Shown here: piece after piece, positions 1 to 11,360 of the stretch
Layout of the letters: every line of letters begins with the position of its first letter
How positions within the stretch are numbered: the first letter of the stretch is position 1
DNA from: Microbacterium sp. MPKO10
GTDB lineage: Bacteria; Actinomycetota; Actinomycetes; Actinomycetales; Microbacteriaceae
Length of the DNA: 64,000 bases
Reading direction: 5' to 3'
NCBI RefSeq assembly: GCF_026107415.2
Contig: NZ_JAPCHX010000006.1
Coordinates: forward strand, 124,001-188,000
Notes under the pieces: generated by a model
Databases searched by the model: none
Told to the model about the DNA's origin: nothing
What the model saw: only the letters and a program-made list of their open reading frames with translations
Position numbers and translations under genes: made by a program

Positions 1-2
1 TT

Positions 3-1202
3 GAACGCTATATGAACTCCTGTCTCAAGTCGCAGAACGGCACCCAGGCGTATCAGCGCGGCAAAGATGGCGTCGCGATTCCGGGGTCAATGGAAACGAC
101 GCAGCCCGCGGAGAACGGTGCAGCCGTCAAACTCACCATCGACGCGGACCTGCAGTGGTACGCCCAGCAGCGCCTCGCCGAACAGGTCGAGGCCACCAAA
201 GGCACCTGGGGCATCGTCACGGTGATGGAGGCCAAGACGGGCAAGCTCAAAGCCGTGGCCGAGTACCCATCCGTGGATCCGACAGACGTGTCGGCCAGTA
301 ATCCGGAGGACCGCGGGGCGCGCGCTTTCACGACGCCGTTCCCTCCCGGATCAACGTTCAAGACGCTCCTTGCCGCGTCGCTTATCGACGCGGGGCTGGC
401 GGACCCCACGACGCAGGTCGTCGCCGATGGCTGGTATTACCCGAGCAACGGCGCTGAGATCAAGGACTCATTCCCGCACGGTCCGATGAACCTCACGCTG
501 ACCGGTGTGCTCGCTGAATCCTCGAACACGGGGATCTCACAGCTCGGTGAGCGCATGTCAGCTGAGGACCGCTACGCGTATCTGCAGAAATTCGGCGTCG
601 GCGAGAAATCAGCCGTTGGGTTCCCCGGGGAATCGTCCGGAGTGCTTCACCCGTGGCAGAAATGGGACAACCAGACGTTCTACGCCACTATGTTCGGACA
701 GGGCCTCACCTCGACGTCCATTCAGGATGTGAGCGCGTACCAGGCGCTGGCCAATGGCGGAGTCCGGCTTCCCGCTCAACTTGTCGAAGGGTGCGTGCAG
801 CCGGACGGAACCGTGACCAACGTGCCGTCCAGCACGGGAACCCGTGTGGTTTCTGAAAACGCCGCAGACCTCACCGTACAGATGCTCGAGAGCGTTCCGA
901 CCGAGGGACACTTCGGGACCACACTGCAGATTCCGGGGTATCGGGTTGCCGCGAAGTCGGGGACAGCTCAGCAGGGTGATGGCTCGGGCGGACTCAAATC
1001 GACATACATCGTGTCAATGACCGGTATGGCACCCGCAGAGAATCCTGAGTATGTCGTTTCTGTCACGATCGCGGATCCGACTACCATTAGGTCGTCTGCG
1101 GCCGCCGCCCCGACCTTCCAGCAGGTTCTGACCCAGGTGTTGAAGTCGTACGACGTCCCGCCGTCGACGGAGCCGGCTCCCAACTGGCCGACGCGATTCT
1201 GA
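3..1202 (+). CDS. ftsI: Peptidoglycan transpeptidase FtsI (PBP2/PBP3 class B), 5' end missing
   Basis: This is the C-terminal part of a class B penicillin-binding protein that cross-links septal peptidoglycan from outside the membrane. The frame is open to the left edge of the window, so the start, membrane anchor and most of the dimerisation domain are lost. The three transpeptidase motifs are visible: SxxK as STFK at bases 351-362, SxN as SSN at about 519-527, and KSGT near 953. Its place directly before murF and the rest of the dcw cluster argues for FtsI rather than the elongation enzyme PbpA. No murE gene lies between it and murF, where many bacteria have one. The internal ATG at base 12 is not the real start. 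Confidence 0.9.
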   Translation, partial: ERYMNSCLKSQNGTQAYQRGKDGVAIPGSMETTQPAENGAAVKLTIDADLQWYAQQRLAEQVEATKGTWGIVTVMEAKTGKLKAVAEYPSVDPTDVSASNPEDRGARAFTTPFPPGSTFKTLLAASLIDAGLADPTTQVVADGWYYPSNGAEIKDSFPHGPMNLTLTGVLAESSNTGISQLGERMSAEDRYAYLQKFGVGEKSAVGFPGESSGVLHPWQKWDNQTFYATMFGQGLTSTSIQDVSAYQALANGGVRLPAQLVEGCVQPDGTVTNVPSSTGTRVVSENAADLTVQMLESVPTEGHFGTTLQIPGYRVAAKSGTAQQGDGSGGLKSTYIVSMTGMAPAENPEYVVSVTIADPTTIRSSAAAAPTFQQVLTQVLKSYDVPPSTEPAPNWPTRF

Positions 1203-1242
1203 CAGAATCGCACGGACCGCGCACAAAGGAGACAATGCACCG

Positions 1243-2655
1243 GTGATCACTCTCACCTTCGGCGAGGTCGCCACCGCCGTTTCAGGGCGATTTGACCCAG
1301 CGGGAACGGACGCCACCGATCTCACAACCATCTCGGGCAATGTCGAGACGGACTCTCGCGAGATCGTCGACGGCGGCATTTTCGTTGCGAAGCCTGGCGA
1401 TGTCACGGACGGTCACCGATTCGTCGACGCTGCCGTCCACAACGGGGCCGCTTTGGCCATCGTCGAACACAACGTCGACGTGGAGGTCCCGCAGATTGTC
1501 GTGCACGACGCCGTTGAAGCTCTGGCCGCTCTGGCAGCCGAGGTCGTCGGTCGGGTCAAAGCCATGGGAAACCTCACAGTGGTCGGCATCACCGGGTCGA
1601 ATGGCAAGACGACGACGAAGAACCTGCTGGGAGCGATCCTCTCTCCGGATGCTGAGACAGTGATGCCCCGCAAATCGTTCAACAACACGGTCGGCGCCCC
1701 CACGACGATGCTGCGGGTCACCGAGAGTACGCGTTATCTCATCTCGGAGATGGGAGCCTCCGGCCCCGGACATATCGCGCACCTCGCGGCGCTTGCGAAG
1801 CCGGACATCGGGATCGAGCTGAAAGTTGGAATGGCACACGCTGGCGGGTTCGGAGGGATCGAGCAGACAGCGGCGGCGAAGACCGAGCTTGTCGCGGCGC
1901 TTCCGAGTGATGGCGTGGCGATCCTGAATCGCGATGACCCGCGTGTCGTTGCCATGGCGACGAAGACGTCGGCACACGTTGTGTGGTTCGGAGAGCACAA
2001 GGACGCCGATGTGCGTGCAGACGATATCGTCGTCACGGCGAGCGGGACCACGTTCACTGTGAGCACACCCGACGGGGACAGCATCCCCGTAGCCTTCAAG
2101 GTTCTGGGGGAGCACCACGTCTGGAACGCCCTCGCCGCGTTGGCCTGCGCCCGCGAAGTCGGGATTCCCCTGGCGACGGCCGTGCGCCGTTTGGAGTCCG
2201 TGACGCGCGCCGAACGCTGGCGGATGGAGGTCATGGGAGGCCGTGACGGCATCACGATCATCAACGACGCCTACAACGCCAGTCCGGACTCAATGGCGGC
2301 AGCGCTCAAGACTCTGGCGCTCGTCACCCCGTCCGAACACCGCACCGTCGCCGTTCTCGGGGCGATGAGCGAGCTGGGAGAGTTCGCGGGTGATGAGCAC
2401 GACCGCATCGGGCTCATGGCCGTGCGTCTCGGCATTGACCAGCTCGTCGTCGTGGGACCGGAAGCACGTCGTTTACACATTTCCGCCATCAATGAGGGCT
2501 CGTGGGCAGGGGAATCAGCGTTCATGCCAACGGCTGAAGAGGCATACGAGTATCTGGCGGCGGAGCTGCGCGCCGGCGACACTGTCCTCGTGAAATCGTC
2601 GAATTCGGTCGGACTGCGCTTTCTGGGCGACCGGTTGGGAGAATTGTTCTCGTGA
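1243..2655 (+). CDS. murF: UDP-MurNAc-tripeptide--D-Ala-D-Ala ligase MurF
   Basis: MurF is the cytoplasmic ATP-dependent ligase that adds D-Ala-D-Ala to the UDP-MurNAc-tripeptide, the last soluble step of peptidoglycan precursor synthesis. The 470-residue protein has the usual three-domain Mur ligase layout. The ATP loop GSNGKTTTK is near residues 118-126, the central substrate domain includes [10 protein letters not shown], and the C-terminal domain is intact. The start is GTG, preceded by AAAGGAGA about 10 bases upstream. Its stop overlaps the mraY start in a GTGA, so the two are probably translationally coupled. Length and motifs are ordinary for the family. Confidence 0.96.
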   Translation: MITLTFGEVATAVSGRFDPAGTDATDLTTISGNVETDSREIVDGGIFVAKPGDVTDGHRFVDAAVHNGAALAIVEHNVDVEVPQIVVHDAVEALAALAAEVVGRVKAMGNLTVVGITGSNGKTTTKNLLGAILSPDAETVMPRKSFNNTVGAPTTMLRVTESTRYLISEMGASGPGHIAHLAALAKPDIGIELKVGMAHAGGFGGIEQTAAAKTELVAALPSDGVAILNRDDPRVVAMATKTSAHVVWFGEHKDADVRADDIVVTASGTTFTVSTPDGDSIPVAFKVLGEHHVWNALAALACAREVGIPLATAVRRLESVTRAERWRMEVMGGRDGITIINDAYNASPDSMAAALKTLALVTPSEHRTVAVLGAMSELGEFAGDEHDRIGLMAVRLGIDQLVVVGPEARRLHISAINEGSWAGESAFMPTAEEAYEYLAAELRAGDTVLVKSSNSVGLRFLGDRLGELFS

Positions 2656-3764
2656 TCGCACTACTCACCGCAGGAGCCCTCTCTGGGGCGTTCTCGCTCT
2701 TTATGACACCGCTGTTCATCCGACTCTTCCGGGCACTCGGCTGGGGGCAGTTCATCAGAGACGACGGCCCGCAGTCGCACCACGCCAAGAAGGGCACGGC
2801 GACGATGGGCGGGATCGTCGTCATCGTCGGCGTTCTCTTCGGATACTTCACGGCGATGCTCATCACCGGTGACCGAATCAGCGTTTCGGCGCTCCTCGTG
2901 TTATTCATGATGATCGGTCTCGGCGTCGTGGGCTTCGTCGACGACTTCCTGAAGACGCGCAAACAGCAGAGCCTCGGCCTCGGTGGCTGGGAGAAGATCG
3001 TCGGCCAGGTCATCGTTGCCGCGGTCTTCGCGGTGCTCGCGATCGGCTTCCCCAACAGCCAGGGAGTCACCCCAGGCTCCACCGCCGTGTCCTTCATCAG
3101 AGACCTGAACATCGACTTCCTGGCGCTCACGCAGTGGGGACTCGCCGGAACGATCATCGGCTTCATCGTCTACTTCATCTGGATCTCCTTCATCGTCACC
3201 GCCACGTCCAACGGCGTGAACGTCACCGATGGCCTGGACGGCCTCGCCACCGGGGCCAGCATCTTCGCGATCGGCTCGTACGTGGTGATCGGCTTTTGGC
3301 AGTACAACCAGTCCTGCTACAGCACGGCCCTGCAGGGAGACCTCGCCTACAAGTGCTACGAGGTCGTGGACCCGCTCGGACTCGCCATCGTCGCTTCCGC
3401 GATCGTCGGCGCGCTCATCGGCTTCCTCTGGTGGAACACGACACCGGCGCAGATCTTCCTCGGCGACACCGGCTCTCTTGCTCTCGGTGGCGCCGTCGCC
3501 GCGCTTGCGATCCTGACACACACAGAGATCCTCCTGATCTTCATCGGCGGCCTTTTCGTCATCGAAGCCGGATCGGTCATTGTGCAACGCGTGTACTTCA
3601 AGCTCACCCATGGCAAGCGGATCTTCCTTATGAGCCCGATTCATCACCACTTCGAGCTCAAAGGCTGGGCTGAGATCACGGTGGTCGTGCGTTTCTGGAT
3701 CATTGGCGGGCTCCTGGTGGCCGCGGGCGTCGGCACGTTCTACCTGGAATGGATCTCCCGGTGA
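2652..3764 (+). CDS. mraY: Phospho-MurNAc-pentapeptide transferase MraY
   Basis: MraY moves phospho-MurNAc-pentapeptide from UDP to undecaprenyl phosphate, making lipid I at the inner face of the membrane. The 370-residue protein is very hydrophobic, with about ten membrane segments. It carries the family signatures VDDFLK near residue 96, [12 protein letters not shown] near 193, [10 protein letters not shown] near 273 and the HHHFE cytoplasmic loop near 332. The GTG start overlaps the murF stop by four bases, and its own stop overlaps the preferred murD start in the same way. Nothing unusual is seen. Confidence 0.96.
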   Translation: MIALLTAGALSGAFSLFMTPLFIRLFRALGWGQFIRDDGPQSHHAKKGTATMGGIVVIVGVLFGYFTAMLITGDRISVSALLVLFMMIGLGVVGFVDDFLKTRKQQSLGLGGWEKIVGQVIVAAVFAVLAIGFPNSQGVTPGSTAVSFIRDLNIDFLALTQWGLAGTIIGFIVYFIWISFIVTATSNGVNVTDGLDGLATGASIFAIGSYVVIGFWQYNQSCYSTALQGDLAYKCYEVVDPLGLAIVASAIVGALIGFLWWNTTPAQIFLGDTGSLALGGAVAALAILTHTEILLIFIGGLFVIEAGSVIVQRVYFKLTHGKRIFLMSPIHHHFELKGWAEITVVVRFWIIGGLLVAAGVGTFYLEWISR

Positions 3765-5296
3765 GCCCGAGGCACGCTGCGTCAGGGCGCCTCGACGCGC
3801 TGACGAGCTGGCACGCCGACTGGAGTGGACTCCGCGTCGCGGTTCTCGGGCTGGGCGCGACGGGATTCTCCGTCGCCGACACCCTCGCCGAGCTCGGTGC
3901 TGACGTCCTCGTCATTTCGGAGGGCGCGTCGGAAGAGCACGCGAAGCTGATTCCGGTGATCGGGGCCCGTCTGGTGCTGCACGACCTGCAGAATCCGCCG
4001 ACCGAGCTCATTGAGCACGACCCCGAGCTCATCGTGGCATCGCCCGGATTCTCACCGGATCATCCGATCATCCGCTGGGCTGTGGACGAACGGATCCCGC
4101 TGTGGGGCGACATCGAACTCGCCTGGCGGGTGCGTGACAAAGTGGGGGCGCCCGCAGACTGGATACTCGTCACCGGCACGAACGGCAAGACGACAACCAC
4201 GCAGCTGACGGCGACGCTCATCGCCGAGGCCGGACATCGCGTTGCTCCGTGCGGAAATATCGGGGTTCCCGTGCTCGATGCGGTGCGCGATCCCGCGGGA
4301 TTCGACGTTTTCGTCGTCGAGCTGTCGAGCCACCAGCTGCACTACCTCGCGGCGAGCGATGCGGCGGTGACGCCGCATTCCGCGGTGTGCCTCAACCTCT
4401 CCAGCGATCACTTGGAATGGCACGGGTCGTTCGAGGCGTACCGTGACGCCAAAGCGCGCGTCTACCAGCACACGCGGGTGGCGTGCGTCTACAACAAAGC
4501 GGATGCTGCGACGCGCACAATGGTCGAGAACGCTGACGTCACCGAGGGGGCTCGCGCGATTGGCTTCGACCTGGGCGTTCCCGGTCCGAGCGATCTGGGA
4601 ATCGTCGACGGCGTACTCTGCGACCGTGCGTTCCTCGACGACAGGCGGGTCTCAGCGCTCGAGATCATCACTGTCGATGAACTGCGCCCTGTCGGTCTTG
4701 ACGCTCCGCACATTGTGGCCAACATCCTCGCAGCGTCAGCGCTGGCTCGTGCCTATGGCGTCCCTCCGGCGACGATCAAATCGGCACTTCTCGGATTCTC
4801 ACTCGATGCTCATCGGATTCAGCTGATACGCGACGACGACGGTGTGCGCTGGGTCAACGATTCGAAGGCGACAAATCCGCACGCTGCCGACGCGTCGCTT
4901 TCCGCATTCGACTCGGTTGTCTGGGTCGTCGGCGGCCTTCTCAAGGGCGTGGACATCGGCCCCCTCATCGAACGCCACGCCGCTCGGTTGCGCGGTGCTG
5001 TCATCATCGGCACCGAGCAGCAGGCCGTTGCCTCCGCATTGCAGCGACACGCGAGCGACGTACCGGTGATTGCCGTCGACCCGGCCGACACTGAAACTGT
5101 CATGATGCGCGCAGTCGAGGCCGCACGCGGCATCGCCCAGCAGGGGGATGTCGTTCTGCTGGCTCCGGCGGCAGCATCCTATGACCAGTTCACCGGCTAC
5201 GACCAGCGGGGAACACTCTTTGCACGGGCCGTCAGCGAGTTTAAGGGAGGTGGGGCCGATGACGAGCCAGAAGAGCCCCACCGGCTCGGCGACTGA
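3761..5296 (+). CDS. murD: UDP-MurNAc-L-alanine--D-glutamate ligase MurD
   Basis: MurD adds D-glutamate to UDP-MurNAc-L-Ala in the cytoplasm. The protein has an N-terminal Rossmann-like domain ([10 protein letters not shown]), an ATP loop [10 protein letters not shown] near residues 138-147, the central HLEWHGS motif and a C-terminal domain with NDSKATN. I chose the GTG at 3761, which gives a GTGA overlap with the mraY stop, the coupling also used between murF and mraY. An in-frame ATG twelve bases earlier would add four residues, and neither start has a strong ribosome-binding site. The chosen form is 511 residues. Its end overlaps ftsW by 38 bases. Confidence 0.93.
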   Translation: MSPRHAASGRLDALTSWHADWSGLRVAVLGLGATGFSVADTLAELGADVLVISEGASEEHAKLIPVIGARLVLHDLQNPPTELIEHDPELIVASPGFSPDHPIIRWAVDERIPLWGDIELAWRVRDKVGAPADWILVTGTNGKTTTTQLTATLIAEAGHRVAPCGNIGVPVLDAVRDPAGFDVFVVELSSHQLHYLAASDAAVTPHSAVCLNLSSDHLEWHGSFEAYRDAKARVYQHTRVACVYNKADAATRTMVENADVTEGARAIGFDLGVPGPSDLGIVDGVLCDRAFLDDRRVSALEIITVDELRPVGLDAPHIVANILAASALARAYGVPPATIKSALLGFSLDAHRIQLIRDDDGVRWVNDSKATNPHAADASLSAFDSVVWVVGGLLKGVDIGPLIERHAARLRGAVIIGTEQQAVASALQRHASDVPVIAVDPADTETVMMRAVEAARGIAQQGDVVLLAPAAASYDQFTGYDQRGTLFARAVSEFKGGGADDEPEEPHRLGD

Positions 5297-6464
5297 GCGG
5301 AAGGGCTTCACCACTGCCCGGATCTCGCTGGGCGCGATCGAACGATCAGTGCCGTCGAATTTCGTTCTGCTGCTCGGGGTGACGCTCTTTCTCGTGGTCT
5401 TCGGCCTTGTGATGGTCGCGTCATCATCGACGATCGACTCGTACCTCGATTCGGATGGATTCTTCGGCGGATTCTGGAAGCAGGCGACCTACGCCGCAAT
5501 TGGCATCCCCATGATGCTGATCATGAGCCGCCTGCCGATCTCGTTCTGGAAGGTGTGGGCCTGGCCTGCCATCCTTGGGGCGATCGTGTTGCAGACGCTG
5601 GTCTTCACGCCTCTCGGCATCGAAGACGGTGGGAACCGCAACTGGATTGCGATCGGTCCGGTGAGCGGGCAGCCGTCCGAGCTGGTCAAGGTGGCGCTCA
5701 TCATTTGGCTGGCCACCGTTCTCGCCCGCAAACAGCCGCTTCTGCACAAGTGGTACCACGTGCTCATCCCCGTGCTGCCTGTCGCTGGTCTTGCGATCGG
5801 GCTCGTGCTGCTGGGGCATGACCTCGGCACGGTCAGCATCATGGCGGGAATCGTTCTGGGCGCCCTGTTCTTCGCCAACGTCAAATTGCGCTTTCTTGCC
5901 GTCCCCGTCATCGCAGGAGCCGGTGTGCTCGCCGCCTTCGCCCTGACGAGTGAAAACCGGATGCGGCGAATCACCTCGTTCTTGGATGCCCAGTGTCTGG
6001 ACTATGAAGGTCTGTGCTGGCAGCCGCTGCACGGAACATGGGCGTTGGCGGGCGGTGGGATCTTTGGCCGCGGCCTCGGAAACTCGCATGAGAAGTGGGC
6101 GTGGCTGCCCGCAGCATCCAATGACTACATCTTCGCCATCATCGGCGAAGAGCTCGGCTTGATCGGCTGCGTGGTGCTTCTCGGGCTCTTCGTCGTCATG
6201 ACAATCGTGTTCCTGCGCATCATGCGATCATCGACCGACCCGTTTACTCGGATTGCGACGGGTACAGTAATGGTTTGGATCATCGGGCAGGCCTTCGTCA
6301 ACATCGGAGTCGTGCTGCGGGTGTTCCCCGTGCTCGGGGTTCCGCTGCCGTTCATCTCGGCCGGTGGGACAGCGTTGCTGACGGGAATGATGGCGATCGG
6401 TGTCGTGCTTTCATGCGCGCGCCATGACGACGCGAGCCATGCTCGCGTGAAAGCAGGACAATGA
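5259..6464 (+). CDS. ftsW: Lipid II polymerase FtsW (SEDS family)
   Basis: FtsW is the SEDS-family peptidoglycan glycosyltransferase of the divisome and works with FtsI. The 401-residue form starts at the ATG at 5259, which has GGGAGG eight bases upstream; the longer open frame upstream lies inside murD and is not used. The protein has about ten membrane segments after a polar cytoplasmic N-terminus of roughly 35 residues. Family features are the GGNRNWI loop, the HDLGT motif, the AASNDYIFA-IGEELG extracellular region and LPFISAGGTALL near the C-terminus. The stop overlaps the murG start in an ATGA. Confidence 0.95.
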   Translation: MTSQKSPTGSATERKGFTTARISLGAIERSVPSNFVLLLGVTLFLVVFGLVMVASSSTIDSYLDSDGFFGGFWKQATYAAIGIPMMLIMSRLPISFWKVWAWPAILGAIVLQTLVFTPLGIEDGGNRNWIAIGPVSGQPSELVKVALIIWLATVLARKQPLLHKWYHVLIPVLPVAGLAIGLVLLGHDLGTVSIMAGIVLGALFFANVKLRFLAVPVIAGAGVLAAFALTSENRMRRITSFLDAQCLDYEGLCWQPLHGTWALAGGGIFGRGLGNSHEKWAWLPAASNDYIFAIIGEELGLIGCVVLLGLFVVMTIVFLRIMRSSTDPFTRIATGTVMVWIIGQAFVNIGVVLRVFPVLGVPLPFISAGGTALLTGMMAIGVVLSCARHDDASHARVKAGQ

Positions 6465-7534
6465 CTCGATATCTCCTGGCCGGGGGTGGAACAGCGGGGC
6501 ACGTGAATCCGCTGCTCGCCACGGCTGACGCCATTCGCGAACGTGAGCCCGACGCCGAAATTGTCGTCCTCGGCACCCAGGAGGGCCTCGAGGCGCGCCT
6601 GGTGCCCGAGCGCGGCTACGAACTGGTCACCATCCCCAAAGTGCCCTTCCCCCGGCGGGTGAACGGGGCCGCTCTGCGCTTCCCCGGGCTTTTCCGCCGC
6701 GCACGGCACGAGACAGTGCGGCTCATCAGGGACCGCTCCATTGACGTCGTCGTCGGATTCGGCGGCTATGCGGCAACGCCCGCGTATGTGGCGGCCAAGA
6801 AGACCCGCGTTCCGCTCGTCATTCACGAGGCGAACGCGCGCCCCGGGCTCGCCAACCGGCTGGGTGTGCGATACACCTCGTACGTCGGCGTCGCGTTCCA
6901 CGGAACCCGCCTGAAGCACGCGCGCTTCGTGGGAATGCCGCTTCGTCCGGAGATCGAGCGCATTGATCTGGACATCTCGCGCCGAGAGGGCATCGAGCAC
7001 TTCGGTCTTGATGCCGAGCGCCGAACACTCCTGGTGACCGGCGGATCTCAGGGCGCCAAGCGCCTCAACTCGACGGTGATTGAAACAGCTGAGTCGATCA
7101 TCGGAACCGGTTGGCAGATCATCCATCTCGTCGGGGGAAAAGCCGATGTTTCAGACCTGGAGATCGAGCACTACCACATGCTGAGGTACTGCGACCGGAT
7201 GGAGCTCGCTCTCGCCGTCGCAGACTTTGCGGTCTCGCGTGCGGGGGCGGCGACGGTGTCTGAGCTCACAGCCGTGGGAGTGCCCGCCGTCTATGTTCCG
7301 TATCCCGTCGGCAACGGCGAACAGCGGTTGAATGCCTCGGATGTCGTCGGGGCCAATGGCGCGCTTCTCATCGCTGACGCCCTGTTCGTGCCGTCCTGGG
7401 TCTCTGAGACCTTGATCCCACTGTTGAACGACCGTGTCCGCCGGCACGATATGGCTGTTCAGAGCCGTCATATCGGCTCGCGTGAAGGCTCACAGCGTAT
7501 GCTTCAACTCATCGACGACGCCCTGGCCGGCTGA
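6461..7534 (+). CDS. murG: UDP-GlcNAc transferase MurG (lipid II synthesis)
   Basis: MurG adds GlcNAc to lipid I at the inner membrane face, producing lipid II. The N-terminal nucleotide-fold loop GGGTAGH is at residues 8-14. The second domain has GGSQGA near residue 194 and the SRAGAAT UDP-GlcNAc-binding segment near 258, followed by a PYP motif. At 357 residues it is a normal length. The ATG overlaps the ftsW stop by four bases, so expression is likely coupled to the flippase and polymerase genes upstream. Confidence 0.96.
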   Translation: MTRYLLAGGGTAGHVNPLLATADAIREREPDAEIVVLGTQEGLEARLVPERGYELVTIPKVPFPRRVNGAALRFPGLFRRARHETVRLIRDRSIDVVVGFGGYAATPAYVAAKKTRVPLVIHEANARPGLANRLGVRYTSYVGVAFHGTRLKHARFVGMPLRPEIERIDLDISRREGIEHFGLDAERRTLLVTGGSQGAKRLNSTVIETAESIIGTGWQIIHLVGGKADVSDLEIEHYHMLRYCDRMELALAVADFAVSRAGAATVSELTAVGVPAVYVPYPVGNGEQRLNASDVVGANGALLIADALFVPSWVSETLIPLLNDRVRRHDMAVQSRHIGSREGSQRMLQLIDDALAG

Positions 7535-7566
7535 CGCCGACCGAACCCGATCCCGAAAGAACGACA

Positions 7567-8973
7567 GTGATCAAGCCCGACCTCACAACACCCATTCCCG
7601 ACCGAATTGACGCCGTCCATTTCGTCGGCATCGGTGGGTCGGGCATGAGTGGAATCGCACGGCTTTTTCTCGCACGCGGAATCACGGTGTCGGGAACTGA
7701 CCGTGGTGAGTCAGACAACGTGGACCAACTCCGCGCCGCCGGGGCGACCGTGCACGTTGGGCATGATTCAGCGCACCTGGGCAACGTCGACGCCATCGTG
7801 GTGACGAGCGCACTGTGGCCAGACAATCCCGAGCTCGTCGCGGCACGAGAGCGGGGCATTCCCGTTCTTCACCGGTCGCAGGCTCTCGCCTGGCTCGTCG
7901 CCGATTCACGCCTCGTGTCGGTCGCGGGAGCGCACGGCAAGACCACATCGACAGGCATGATCGTGACGGGACTGCTCGGTCTCGGTGCAGACCCGAGCTA
8001 TGTGAACGGCGGCGTCATCGAATCGCTCGGTGTCAGCTCGGCGCCCGGAAGCGATGATCTCTTCGTCGTCGAGGCTGACGAGTCAGACGGCTCGTTTCTG
8101 CTGTACAACACCGCTGTCGCGCTGATCACCAACGTCGACCCGGACCATCTGGATCATTACGGCTCACTGGAGAACTTTGTCTCGGCGTTCGTCGACTTCG
8201 CCGACAACGCGAGCGAGCTTGTCGTGATCTCTGCCGACGATGCCGGAGCGCAGGGCGTCTACGCGCGTCTGAGCCACGAGAACATCGTCACCTTTGGAAC
8301 AGCGCGCGACGCCGACGTGCGCGTGTCGGATATCAGCTCCACCGGGCCCCTCACATTCACGATCGAGTATCGCGGTGCGCGATACGAGGCTTCCCTCGAC
8401 GTGCCTGGTGTGCACAACGCGCTCAACGCAGCCGGTGCTTTTGCCGTGCTGACGGGACTCGGATTTGACCCGGCATCCGCCGTCGCGGCATTGAGCAGTT
8501 TCGGCGGCACCAAACGGCGATTTGAACGTCATGCCGTCGTCGGAGGAGTGAGCGTCTACGACGATTACGCCCACCACCCGACCGAGGTCGCAGCCGCCCT
8601 CTCGGCTGCGCGCAGCGTCATCGGAGACGGCCGGATCATCGCTGTGCACCAGCCTCATCTGTACAGCCGCACGCAGCTCATGGCCGGAGAGTTCGCTGAG
8701 ACCCTCGAGAGGTACGCAGACCACACGATCGTGCTCGACGTGTGCGGGGCCCGCGAGGACCCGATTCCCGGCGTCACCGGCGCGCTCGTCTCCGAGGGCT
8801 TCACCGACCCTGCTCACGTGGACTACATTCCCGACTGGCAGCAGGCAGCAGACCGCACAGCGACGATTGTGCGGGACGGAGACTACGTCATCACCCTCGG
8901 CTGTGGCGATGTGTACCAAATCATTCCGCAGCTGCTGTCGTCGCTCGAACGCGAGCGTGGAGCAGACGCGTGA
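7567..8973 (+). CDS. murC: UDP-MurNAc--L-alanine ligase MurC
   Basis: MurC adds L-alanine to UDP-MurNAc, the first peptide-forming step. The 468-residue protein begins with the characteristic IGGSGMSG loop, then the ATP loop [10 protein letters not shown] near residues 120-129. It also has [20 protein letters not shown] and the C-terminal-domain entry DDYAHHPTE. The start is GTG, with a weak GAAAGAA site upstream and a 32-base gap after murG. The last bases overlap the ftsQ start (GTGA). Confidence 0.95.
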   Translation: MIKPDLTTPIPDRIDAVHFVGIGGSGMSGIARLFLARGITVSGTDRGESDNVDQLRAAGATVHVGHDSAHLGNVDAIVVTSALWPDNPELVAARERGIPVLHRSQALAWLVADSRLVSVAGAHGKTTSTGMIVTGLLGLGADPSYVNGGVIESLGVSSAPGSDDLFVVEADESDGSFLLYNTAVALITNVDPDHLDHYGSLENFVSAFVDFADNASELVVISADDAGAQGVYARLSHENIVTFGTARDADVRVSDISSTGPLTFTIEYRGARYEASLDVPGVHNALNAAGAFAVLTGLGFDPASAVAALSSFGGTKRRFERHAVVGGVSVYDDYAHHPTEVAAALSAARSVIGDGRIIAVHQPHLYSRTQLMAGEFAETLERYADHTIVLDVCGAREDPIPGVTGALVSEGFTDPAHVDYIPDWQQAADRTATIVRDGDYVITLGCGDVYQIIPQLLSSLERERGADA

Positions 8974-9944
8974 AACGTCCCGGGGGATTTTCTCCTCAGA
9001 ACCGGCCGGAGGAGGACGCGCCGGCCGAGGACGCGAGCCCGGCACCCGTATCGTTTCTGGGGCGGTTTCGGCCAACGGATGCTGATGAGGCGACCACGGA
9101 TCCGGATGCTCCGGCACCGGATGACGCCGCTGAACGTGAGACGGCGTCCGCACCACCTGAGGGCAGCCAGTCAGCAGCCGGACGCTGGTCGCTGAGGCAC
9201 GCTGTCAGGGCACGCCGAAAAGTTGAGCGCTCTGAGGTTCGCCGATTCACCGCGCGGCAGCGCAGGCGTCGGCGGAATACGTGGATCGCACTCGGTGCCG
9301 TTGCACTCGTCGCCGTGGCTGCCGTGGTGACGGCGTATTCTCCGGTCATGGCCGTGCGCACGATCACGGTCGAGGGCGCGCGCCTCGTCAACAGCGACGG
9401 CATCGTCGAGGACTTGCAGTCACAGGTCGGCACTCCGCTGCCCCTCGTCGACCAGCGGGCGATCAAGGCGTCACTCGTGAAGTATCCGCTGATCCAGAGC
9501 TACACGGTCGAGGCGGTGCCGCCGTCGACGCTCGTCGTGCGTCTGGTCGAGCGTGAGCCGCTCGGGCTCATCGACTCGGGCTCAGGCTTCTCACTCGTGG
9601 ACGCGGCCGGCGTGACGCTGCGGACATCTGAGAGCCGGATCGAGGGCTTTCCGATCATCGACACGGACGCTGACCCGGAGAGCACGGGATTCGCTGCGGC
9701 GGTGTCCGTGCTCCGGGCGCTTCCCGATGATGTGCGCGCGGCTGTCGATACAGTGACGGCGTCGACGCGGGACGACGTGACGTTGGTCTTTGCGGACAGC
9801 GGAGCGCAGGTGCGCTGGGGGAGTGCTGAGGACTCGGATGAGAAGGCGCGTGTGCTCAGCGCGCTGATGGCGTCGTATCCGCCCGATTCCGTGTCACTCT
9901 ACGACGTCTCCAGCGCGGAGAACGCTGTCGTCAAGCCTCGCTGA
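8970..9944 (+). CDS. ftsQ: Cell division protein FtsQ (DivIB)
   Basis: FtsQ is a bitopic divisome scaffold that connects early and late division proteins through its extracytoplasmic domains. I start it at the GTG at 8970, overlapping the murC stop by four bases, which gives 324 residues. A long charged cytoplasmic region of about 100 residues, rich in Pro, Glu and Ala, precedes one membrane helix near residues 103-125. A POTRA domain follows at about 128-198 ([10 protein letters not shown] through LVEREP), then the FtsQ/DivIB C-terminal domain. The long acidic N-terminus is typical of actinobacterial versions. The position between murC and ftsZ supports the call. Confidence 0.93.
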   Translation: MKRPGGFSPQNRPEEDAPAEDASPAPVSFLGRFRPTDADEATTDPDAPAPDDAAERETASAPPEGSQSAAGRWSLRHAVRARRKVERSEVRRFTARQRRRRRNTWIALGAVALVAVAAVVTAYSPVMAVRTITVEGARLVNSDGIVEDLQSQVGTPLPLVDQRAIKASLVKYPLIQSYTVEAVPPSTLVVRLVEREPLGLIDSGSGFSLVDAAGVTLRTSESRIEGFPIIDTDADPESTGFAAAVSVLRALPDDVRAAVDTVTASTRDDVTLVFADSGAQVRWGSAEDSDEKARVLSALMASYPPDSVSLYDVSSAENAVVKPR

Positions 9945-10102
9945 TCGCCTGGTTTCTTGAAATCACCTGACCTCTCTGCGACACGCCCGCGTGTCAGCAG
10001 ACGATGCTGTCCTCGCACGCATAACGTGAAACTCAGGAAATGCATACTGAGCATAACTTTAACCCTTAACTAGAGGTTGAAAGTTCTCATCGGAGGCCGG
10101 AC
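9945..10102 (+). promoter_or_regulatory. ftsQ-ftsZ intergenic leader, probable ftsZ promoter region
   Basis: This 158-base gap interrupts an otherwise tightly packed cluster. Its 3' half is AT-rich for this genome, with short AACC/GGTT inverted arms around 10064-10079, and it ends with GGAGG about eight bases before the GTG of ftsZ. A dedicated ftsZ promoter would fit, since FtsZ is needed in large amounts. I cannot assign -35 and -10 boxes with confidence. Confidence 0.4.
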
Positions 10103-11299
10103 GTGACTACAAACCAGAACTACCTCGCAGTGATCAAGGTGGTCGGCATCGGTGGCGGCGGCGTGAACGCCGTCAACCGCATGATCGAACTCGGATTGCG
10201 GGGCGTTGAATTCATCGCCATCAACACAGACGCGCAAGCGCTGCTCATGAGCGACGCCGACGTCAAGCTCGACGTGGGGCGCGAGATCACTCGCGGCCTC
10301 GGCGCGGGCGCAGATCCCGAGGTCGGACGCCGTGCTGCGGAAGATCACGCGGAAGAGATCGAAGAGGCACTGGCGGGGGCAGACATGGTCTTCGTCACCG
10401 CTGGTGAGGGCGGTGGCACCGGAACCGGGGGGGCGCCCGTCGTCGCGCGCATCGCAAAGTCGATTGGTGCCCTGACGATCGGTGTCGTCACGAAGCCGTT
10501 CAGCTTTGAGGGCCGTCGGCGCCAGCAGCAGGCAGAAGTCGGCGTTGGCACGCTGAAGGAAGAAGTCGACACGCTGATCGTGGTGCCGAACGATCGGCTC
10601 CTCGAGATCAGTGATCGTGGAATCAGCATGCTCGAGGCATTCTCGACAGCTGACCAGGTGCTCCTCGCCGGTGTGCAGGGCATCACCGATCTGATCACCA
10701 CGCCTGGCCTGATCAACCTCGACTTCGCTGACGTGAAGTCGGTCATGCAGGGAGCAGGTTCCGCGCTCATGGGCATCGGCTCGTCCCGGGGCGCTGATCG
10801 CTCGATCAAGGCAGCGGAGCTTGCCGTCGCCTCGCCCTTGCTCGAGGCCAGCATTGAAGGCGCGCACGGCGTGCTGCTCTCTATTCAGGGTGGCTCCAAT
10901 CTGGGCATCTTCGAGATCAATGACGCTGCGCGGCTTGTGCAGGAAGCCGTGCACCCCGAGGCGAACATCATCTTCGGTGCGGTCATCGACGACACGCTCG
11001 GTGACGAGGTGCGTGTCACCGTCATCGCGGCGGGCTTCGACGGTGGCGAGCCTCCGGCGCGGCACATCGAATCGATGACGGATGCTGTCATTACGACGGG
11101 CGGCGTTGTCTCGTCGAGCGAGGCGGAGCCGGAGAGCGGCGGAGACAGCGACGAATCAGCCGATGCCGAGCCCGCGGTCGAGCCCGAGCGTACGCCGTGG
11201 ACTGCTCCGCGTGCACCCCAGCGCATCCCGGCCCCCTCCTCGGCTGACGGGTCGTTCTCGGACGAGGACGAACTTGATATTCCGGATTTCCTGAAGTAG
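10103..11299 (+). CDS. ftsZ: Cell division GTPase FtsZ
   Basis: FtsZ is the tubulin-like GTPase that forms the cytokinetic ring. The 398-residue protein has the nucleotide loop [10 protein letters not shown] near the N-terminus, the tubulin signature GGGTGTG near residue 105 and the T7 catalytic loop NLDFADV near 208. After a variable, acidic, proline-containing linker it ends in [10 protein letters not shown], the conserved tail that binds SepF and other partners. The start is GTG, with GGAGG eight bases upstream. A strong rho-independent terminator follows directly, so transcripts from the dcw cluster probably end here. Confidence 0.97.
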   Translation: MTTNQNYLAVIKVVGIGGGGVNAVNRMIELGLRGVEFIAINTDAQALLMSDADVKLDVGREITRGLGAGADPEVGRRAAEDHAEEIEEALAGADMVFVTAGEGGGTGTGGAPVVARIAKSIGALTIGVVTKPFSFEGRRRQQQAEVGVGTLKEEVDTLIVVPNDRLLEISDRGISMLEAFSTADQVLLAGVQGITDLITTPGLINLDFADVKSVMQGAGSALMGIGSSRGADRSIKAAELAVASPLLEASIEGAHGVLLSIQGGSNLGIFEINDAARLVQEAVHPEANIIFGAVIDDTLGDEVRVTVIAAGFDGGEPPARHIESMTDAVITTGGVVSSSEAEPESGGDSDESADAEPAVEPERTPWTAPRAPQRIPAPSSADGSFSDEDELDIPDFLK

Positions 11300-11316
11300 A
11301 AATTCCCGCCTCCGAG

Positions 11317-11360
11317 CAGGCGCCCGGGCCCGCATCGCGGACCCGGGCGCCTGTGTTTTT
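11317..11360 (+). terminator. Rho-independent terminator of the dcw/ftsZ transcript
   Basis: Two perfectly complementary 12-base arms, CAGGCGCCCGGG at 11317-11328 and its reverse complement at 11342-11353, enclose a 13-base loop. A TGTTTTT tract ends at 11360. The stem is very GC-rich and lies 17 bases after the ftsZ stop, a textbook terminator position. Confidence 0.88.
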
